This document shows, piece after piece, positions 6,825-10,383 of a DNA stretch of 10,383 nt (positions within the stretch are counted from its first letter, which is position 1; every line of letters begins with the position of its first letter). The position numbers and the translations under genes were made by a program. Source of the DNA: Deltaproteobacteria bacterium (GTDB taxonomy: Bacteria; Desulfobacterota_C; Deferrisomatia; Deferrisomatales; JACRMM01); assembly GCA_016218905.1 (NCBI GenBank), contig JACRCS010000452.1, positions 1 to 10,383 on the forward strand. Reading direction: 5' to 3'. The notes under the pieces are model-generated. The model did no database searches, was not told the origin of the DNA, and was given only the letters and a program-made list of their open reading frames with translations.

Positions 6825-7928
6825 TCAGAAGAGCGCCTCCACGAACGCGCGGGCGTCAAAGGGCCTCAGGTCGTCCACCTTCTCTCCGATCCCGATGAAC
6901 TTGATGGGGATCTTCAGCTCCTCGCAGATCCCGACGATCACGCCGCCCTTGGCCGTGCCGTCGAGCTTCGTCAGGGCAATCGAGTCCACGCCGACCGCTT
7001 CGTGAAAGAGCCGCGCCTGGCTGATGGCGTTCTGCCCGGTGGTCGCGTCCACGACCAAGAGCACCTCGTGGGGGGCCCCGGGTGCCGCCTTTCCGATCAC
7101 CCTCTTCACCTTCTTCAGCTCCTCCATCAGGTTGGCCTTGGTGTGGAGCCGGCCCGCCGTGTCGATGATGACGAGCTCGGCTTCTCTCGCCTGTGCGGCC
7201 TGCACGGCGTCATAGGCGACCGCGGCAGGATCGGACCCGTGCTGGTGGCGCACGACGTGTGCCCCCACCCTCTCTCCCCAGATCCCGAGCTGCTCGATCG
7301 CCGCCGCCCGAAAGGTATCTGCGGCGGCCAGGATGACCTTGCACCCCCGCGCCCGGAACTGTGACGCGATCTTGCCGATCGTCGTCGTCTTGCCGACGCC
7401 GTTCACCCCCACCACCATCACCACGTAGGGTCTCTCGGCGCCGAGCTCGAAGTGCCCCTCGTCCTCCACGAGGATCCCGCGGACGGCCTCCTTCAGGTAG
7501 CTCCGCAGCGCCTCGGGGCTGCCGAGCTCCTTTCGCTCCACGCGCTCCTGGATCCCCTGGATCAGCTTGACCGCGGTCTGGACGCCGAGGTCCGCGGTGA
7601 CCAGCGCCTCCTCCAGCTCGTCGAGCGTCTCGGCGTCGATGGTCTTCTTCCCGAAGAGCACCCGGTCGACTTTCTGAACGAACCCTTGCCGGGTCTTCTC
7701 GAGCCCCTGGCGCAGGCGTGCGAAGAGGCCGCCCTCCGCGGGGGGCTCCTCCCGTTCGGCATGCTCGGCCGGTGGACCGAGTTCGATCTCCGGTTCCGGT
7801 TCGGGCTCCTGGGCCGGTTCGCGCCCCGCCTCGTTCGACTCGCCGTTCGGCGGCAGCCCGGTCTCCTCATCCTGCCGCTTCGGTCCGAAGACCCGGCCCC
7901 AAAAGCCTCTCTTCTCTTCCTTCGTCAC
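6825..7928 (-). CDS. ftsY: Signal recognition particle receptor FtsY
   Basis: FtsY is the membrane-associated GTPase that docks SRP-bound ribosomes for co-translational membrane insertion. The 367-aa protein has an acidic, Pro/Glu-rich N-terminal region (about 20-65, typical of the A domain), then the helical N domain (about 68-160) and the G domain. G-domain motifs are GVNGVGKTTT (174-183), DTFRAAA (204-210), DTAGR (256-260), TKLDGTAKGG (320-329) and GIGEKVDDL (346-354). FtsY rather than Ffh is shown by the acidic N-terminus, by the end right after 'FDARAFVEALF', and by the absence of a Met-rich M domain. The start is taken as GTG at 7928, with AGGAGGAG ending 6 nt upstream. A farther in-frame GTG at 7985 has no such signal and would put the Shine-Dalgarno and the likely promoter inside the gene. 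The gene is divergent from the PEP-CTERM gene. Confidence 0.96.
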   Translation of the reverse strand: MTKEEKRGFWGRVFGPKRQDEETGLPPNGESNEAGREPAQEPEPEPEIELGPPAEHAEREEPPAEGGLFARLRQGLEKTRQGFVQKVDRVLFGKKTIDAETLDELEEALVTADLGVQTAVKLIQGIQERVERKELGSPEALRSYLKEAVRGILVEDEGHFELGAERPYVVMVVGVNGVGKTTTIGKIASQFRARGCKVILAAADTFRAAAIEQLGIWGERVGAHVVRHQHGSDPAAVAYDAVQAAQAREAELVIIDTAGRLHTKANLMEELKKVKRVIGKAAPGAPHEVLLVVDATTGQNAISQARLFHEAVGVDSIALTKLDGTAKGGVIVGICEELKIPIKFIGIGEKVDDLRPFDARAFVEALF

Positions 7929-7975
7929 CCTGAGCTCCTCCTGCGGTAGGAGACCCCGTCCCCGTGCGGTCGGGG

Positions 7976-7984
7976 ATGATACCA
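7976..7984 (-). promoter_or_regulatory. Extended -10 element for ftsY
   Basis: Read on the minus strand, this is TGGTATCAT, matching TGn-TATAAT with one change in the hexamer. A start near 7969 would give a leader of about 40 nt before the GTG at 7928. No good -35 is present, as expected for extended -10 promoters. The leader holds a small CCCCG/CGGGG hairpin (7960-7964 with 7971-7975). Confidence 0.4.
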
Positions 7985-8054
7985 CAACCCTCTGCGGGCC
8001 GTGCCCTGCGACCGCCGCCGCGGGAAAGCAGGGACTGCCGTACGGCTGCTTGGT

Positions 8055-8116
8055 AGCAGGTCGGTGGGTAATCGTTTTCTCCGCTTTGGCACTCTACTAC
8101 ACCCTCCCGACCTGCT
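8055..8116. repeat. Long-range 10-bp inverted repeat upstream of the sigma-54 box
   Basis: AGCAGGTCGG (8055-8064) is exactly inverted at 8107-8116 as CCGACCTGCT. Pairing could extend inward with GGG/CCC if small bulges are allowed. The arm centres are 52 bp apart, close to five helical turns. The nearest arm lies about 75 bp and the farthest about 135 bp upstream of the -24 element, the usual distance range for enhancer sites of sigma-54 activators. Binding by such a protein is an inference. Confidence 0.5.
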
Positions 8117-8188
8117 CCTGTTCTACGGGCACTGGAGAAGCCTAATCCTTTCGCCGCCTTCCGGCATGCGTCCATAGCACTGGGGCAC

Positions 8189-8204
8189 TGGCACAAAGCT
8201 TGCT
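8189..8204 (+). promoter_or_regulatory. Sigma-54 (-24/-12) promoter for the PEP-CTERM gene
   Basis: TGGCACAAAGCTTGCT matches the RpoN consensus TGGCAC-N5-TTGCW. The invariant GG (8190-8191) and GC (8202-8203) are separated by exactly 10 nt. Transcription would begin near 8214, giving a leader of about 167 nt. PEP-CTERM genes in other bacteria are known to be controlled by RpoN with the PrsK/PrsR two-component system, so the match also makes biological sense. Confidence 0.75.
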
Positions 8205-8221
8205 GACGTCAGTAACCCGCG

Positions 8222-8319
8222 AAACTGTGTTTGCAGTTTTGTTCCCATAGCCGCGTCGCTGTGCGGGCCCAAGCTGCGGCGCTGCCGTCAGCAGAAACAC
8301 TTTAGGGATGTCAGATCCC
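8222..8319 (+). other. Structured 5' leader of the PEP-CTERM gene
   Basis: Three hairpins follow the predicted start site. AAACTG (8222-8227) pairs with CAGTTT (8234-8239). GCTGCGGC (8273-8280) pairs with GCCG-T-CAGC (8284-8292), with one bulged T. GGGAT (8305-8309) pairs with ATCCC (8315-8319). I could not match the set to a known riboswitch; in particular the conserved GGCAAACC core of c-di-GMP-I is absent. Confidence 0.4.
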
Positions 8320-8380
8320 AACTCCGTGGGGGTCCTCTAGCGATAACCTTTCTGAATCTGCGAGCAAGGAGGTGGACGAG

Positions 8381-9031
8381 ATGAAGAAGTTGCTACCGGT
8401 GATTGGAGTAGCGCTCGCGGGCGCCTGGCTCGTGGTGTCCCAGGCTTCCGCCATCACGTTCTCAGAGTTCCCTCTGGGGACGACGGACCCCGGCATCGAG
8501 GGGGTGAGCTTCTGGGCGGGGGACCCGCTGACCTTCTCGGACACGCTGGTCGATGACTCCCAGAGCCCCGGCGACGCCTACCTCCTCAGCGGCGTCGACG
8601 ACGGGACGGGCCAGGCTCCCGGACTGTACGACACCTTCATCGGGGTCACGGCGCCCGGCGATCTCTTCGGCGGGGTGAGCCTCGACGTCTTTCTGGACAG
8701 CCATCTGCCGGGCGGGACGAACCTCACCATCCAGGGCGTGCTCGGCGGGAACCTGGTCGAGACGGTCTCGCTCTTCGTCGACGACATCGACGGGAGCGGA
8801 ACGTTCAATCCCGTCTATCACACGCTGGCCCTCACCTTCGCGAACGGGGCGGACACCCTGTACATTTGGGACGACGTCGTCACTGGAGCCGGCGACCCCT
8901 TCCACATCGACAACTTCACTTACACGCCCTACCAAAGGACCAATCCCGTTCCGGAACCCTCGACCGTGCTCCTTCTGGGCACCGGGCTCCTGGGCGCCGC
9001 GTTCGGTCTGCGCCGCCGGAAAGCTGCGTAA
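8381..9031 (+). CDS. PEP-CTERM sorting domain protein
   Basis: This 216-aa exported protein begins with a signal peptide (MKK, hydrophobic stretch 5-19, likely cut after A22-S23-A24). The mature part (25-185) is Cys-free and rich in Gly, Asp, Thr and predicted beta strands. It ends with a PxFHIDNFTYTP-like segment common in beta-sandwich proteins of this class. The C-terminus is a complete PEP-CTERM signal: VPEPS (190-194), a hydrophobic helix (196-210) and RRRK (211-214). Exosortase (EpsH family) recognises this signal and processes the protein for delivery to the envelope or EPS matrix. The ATG at 8381 is chosen because AAGGAGG ends 8 nt upstream; a GTG at 8372 would overlap that site. The mature domain itself is not one I recognise. 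A sigma-54 box upstream suggests control with EPS synthesis. No exosortase gene is inside the window. Confidence 0.9.
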   Translation: MKKLLPVIGVALAGAWLVVSQASAITFSEFPLGTTDPGIEGVSFWAGDPLTFSDTLVDDSQSPGDAYLLSGVDDGTGQAPGLYDTFIGVTAPGDLFGGVSLDVFLDSHLPGGTNLTIQGVLGGNLVETVSLFVDDIDGSGTFNPVYHTLALTFANGADTLYIWDDVVTGAGDPFHIDNFTYTPYQRTNPVPEPSTVLLLGTGLLGAAFGLRRRKAA

Positions 9032-9135
9032 TCCAACGACGCGACACCTGAATCTGCCACTCGGGAGTGATTAACCGGCGGCAGGGAAGCCCGCGCAGAA
9101 CTCCCTTTGGACGAGGGGGAAGGAAGGAGAGAGGC

Positions 9136-10383
9136 ATGACCCATCCGAAAACCTGGAGGCGCGGCTGCATTGCCGCCGGCCTGGCGCTCGCCGCGCTGCT
9201 CTCTGTGCGCGTGGCCTTCGCCGCCCCGCTGGAAGTCCGTGTCCAGCCGAGCGGCAATGCCTTCTCGACGGCGTACGTCATCACGGACGAGAGCCGCACC
9301 TACTTCGGCAACGTCGAAGGGGGTACCGCGGACTACCAGGCCAAGTGGGAGTTCAGCGACGGAACGGCCACCGCCTTCGCAGCGGTCGCGGATCCTAGGT
9401 ACATCTCCGTCGACCACACCTTCACGACCTCCGGCAGCCACTGGGCGCGCCTCACCATCCAGGATGCCGACGGAACCACCGCCTCTGCCACGATCGAGTT
9501 GAGGGTGCTCCGCGCGGTCGACGATACCCTGGAGCGGAAGAAGAACTCGGCCGTGGACCGGGGGCTCCGGGAGATGTACCTGAACGCGCAGCCGAACTGC
9601 ACCGGCGGCGGAGGCATCACCTCCTACTTCCAGAACTGGGGAGCGAACTCCGGCATCTACGGCTGGACCACGGACCGGGGCACCGCCCACATCTACTACA
9701 CCTACTACTTCGGAAATACCGTCTGCCCGGGCACCTTCACCGTAGACTGGGGCGACGGCACGATCTCGACCTATCCAGGCTTTGACTGGTACTGCGGTTA
9801 TCCCTACGCGTACGTCGAAAACCTCGAGCACACCTACGCGGCCAGCGGCCCATACACGATCTCGGTCTCTCACGACGGCACGACCTCCAACCCGTTCATC
9901 ACGGTTGGAGTAACTGCCACCGTGCCCACTGCTACAACAGGCGAGACCTACTGCTGGGCGGGGACGGTTTCCTCCCCGTACGTCGGCAGCACGGCGATGG
10001 CCTTGGTCGCCCTCGAGAACCACGGCCACAACCTCGAGGCCCCCGCTTCGGACATCTACAAGAAGCTCGCAGAGGGAGGCGTGCAGTACCTGCTCAACCA
10101 GGCCTCGGCCCAGGCTCTCTCGTCGCAGACGTGCATCGGCGACCCGGAGGCGGGCAACGACGTGCTCGACGGAACGGGCATCACGTTCGGCTACAGCACC
10201 TACGAGTACTCGCTGGCTACCCTCGCCCTGGCGAACTCCTGCACGGAGGCGTTCGCGAAGGCGAGGACCGTCGCGGCCCATGACGCCTACGTGAACGGGA
10301 AGAGCCTATGGGACGTCGTGCTCAACGCCAAGGACTACCTCGCCTGGGCCCAAAGCGAGAACTGGCGCGCCTGCGCCAGCGAC
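9136..10383 (+). CDS. Secreted PKD-domain protein with alpha-helical toroid-like repeats, C-terminus outside the window
   Basis: The frame is open from ATG 9136 to the edge (416 codons, no stop). AAGGAG ends 6 nt before the start. Residues 1-29 are a signal peptide (basic WRR, hydrophobic 13-29, cut after AFA). Two PKD-like beta modules follow: about 40-126, with WEFSDGT (71-77) and 'VDHTFTTSG'; and about 196-265, with VDWGDGT (203-209) and 'LEHTYAASG'. From about 276 the protein becomes helical, with two related repeats: 'TAMALVALENHG ... YKKLAEGGVQYLLNQ' (286-322) and 'EYSLATLALANS ... LWDVVLNAKDYLAWAQ' (357-406). The A-x-A-L-x-A-L plus x-x-Y-L-x-x-Q pattern resembles alpha/alpha-toroid repeats of terpenoid-cyclase or prenyltransferase-like folds, here in a secreted setting; no catalytic motif is visible. 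Seven cysteines follow the signal peptide. It lies 104 nt after the PEP-CTERM gene, and the gap holds only a small CACTC/GAGTG palindrome (9058-9069). It could be co-transcribed with that gene. Confidence 0.85.
   Translation, partial: MTHPKTWRRGCIAAGLALAALLSVRVAFAAPLEVRVQPSGNAFSTAYVITDESRTYFGNVEGGTADYQAKWEFSDGTATAFAAVADPRYISVDHTFTTSGSHWARLTIQDADGTTASATIELRVLRAVDDTLERKKNSAVDRGLREMYLNAQPNCTGGGGITSYFQNWGANSGIYGWTTDRGTAHIYYTYYFGNTVCPGTFTVDWGDGTISTYPGFDWYCGYPYAYVENLEHTYAASGPYTISVSHDGTTSNPFITVGVTATVPTATTGETYCWAGTVSSPYVGSTAMALVALENHGHNLEAPASDIYKKLAEGGVQYLLNQASAQALSSQTCIGDPEAGNDVLDGTGITFGYSTYEYSLATLALANSCTEAFAKARTVAAHDAYVNGKSLWDVVLNAKDYLAWAQSENWRACASD

Larger units (their letters stand above)
7929..8380. 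other. Divergent regulatory region between ftsY and the PEP-CTERM gene
   Basis: No gene is supported in these 452 nt; a 109-codon minus frame overlapping ftsY has no recognisable content. The region has more mixed composition than the genes around it. It carries the ftsY Shine-Dalgarno and -10, a perfect palindrome GCCGTACGGC (8037-8046), a 10-bp long-range inverted repeat (8055-8116), and the 9-mer GGGCACTGG at 8127-8135 and 8183-8191. A sigma-54 box (8189-8204) and a structured leader follow, with AAGGAGG (8366-8372) as the Shine-Dalgarno. Confidence 0.65.

Noticed and set aside
7995..8075. Possible c-di-GMP (GEMM) riboswitch
   Set aside because: The 'GGTAGCAGGTCGG' and 'GGGAAAGCAGG' stretches recall parts of the motif, but the GGCAAACC core and the ordered stems are missing, and it lies upstream of the predicted start site.
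8082..8100. Second sigma-54 half-site (TGGCAC at 8087-8092)
   Set aside because: The -12 part reads TACAC instead of TTGC, so the invariant GC is missing.
7867..8196. 109-codon minus-strand frame overlapping the ftsY start
   Set aside because: It overlaps the ftsY N-terminus in another frame, crosses the sigma-54 box and palindromes, and has no recognisable content.
8929..10281. 450-codon minus-strand frame at the right edge
   Set aside because: It is antisense to a plus-strand gene with signal peptide, Shine-Dalgarno and PKD motifs; the translation looks like random high-GC coding.

Overview
The window is a high-GC bacterial chromosome segment. The organism is probably a free-living, diderm, EPS-producing environmental bacterium. 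It encodes a PEP-CTERM surface protein behind a sigma-54-type promoter, a long HrpA helicase, FtsY, a cyclopropane-fatty-acid synthase family enzyme and a TrpB-like enzyme. Its intergenic regions carry short-period repeats. Acidobacteriota is one candidate phylum, but this is a low-confidence inference; no rRNA or tRNA gene is present to settle it.

Layout. Positions 1-7928 are all minus-strand. In order of transcription they hold ftsY (SRP receptor GTPase), a cyclopropane-fatty-acyl-phospholipid synthase family methyltransferase, a small zinc-finger plus GNAT acetyltransferase, hrpA (DEAH-box helicase), and the first 17 codons of a TrpB-like PLP enzyme cut by the left edge. The gaps between them are 195, 91, 633 and 285 nt, so this is a loose co-directional cluster rather than a tightly packed operon. 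Several gaps contain strong hairpins without U-tracts and short-period repeats. Positions 8381-10383 are plus-strand and divergent from ftsY. They hold a PEP-CTERM protein and then a secreted protein that runs off the right edge, with two PKD-like modules and an alpha-helical repeat region.

The 452-nt divergent region (7929-8380) holds an extended -10 element for ftsY, a long-range 10-bp inverted repeat, a textbook -24/-12 (sigma-54) box facing the PEP-CTERM gene, and a leader with three small hairpins. This fits an envelope or EPS program switched on by an enhancer-binding protein such as PrsR.

The most unusual object is the 211-aa protein at 4781-5416. It has an N-terminal C-x2-C-x14-H-x3-H zinc finger followed by a GNAT domain, in the same order and with similar sequence patterns as the eukaryotic cohesin acetyltransferases Eco1/ESCO. 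Long open frames antisense to hrpA, cfa and the right-edge gene are high-GC shadows and are not annotated.
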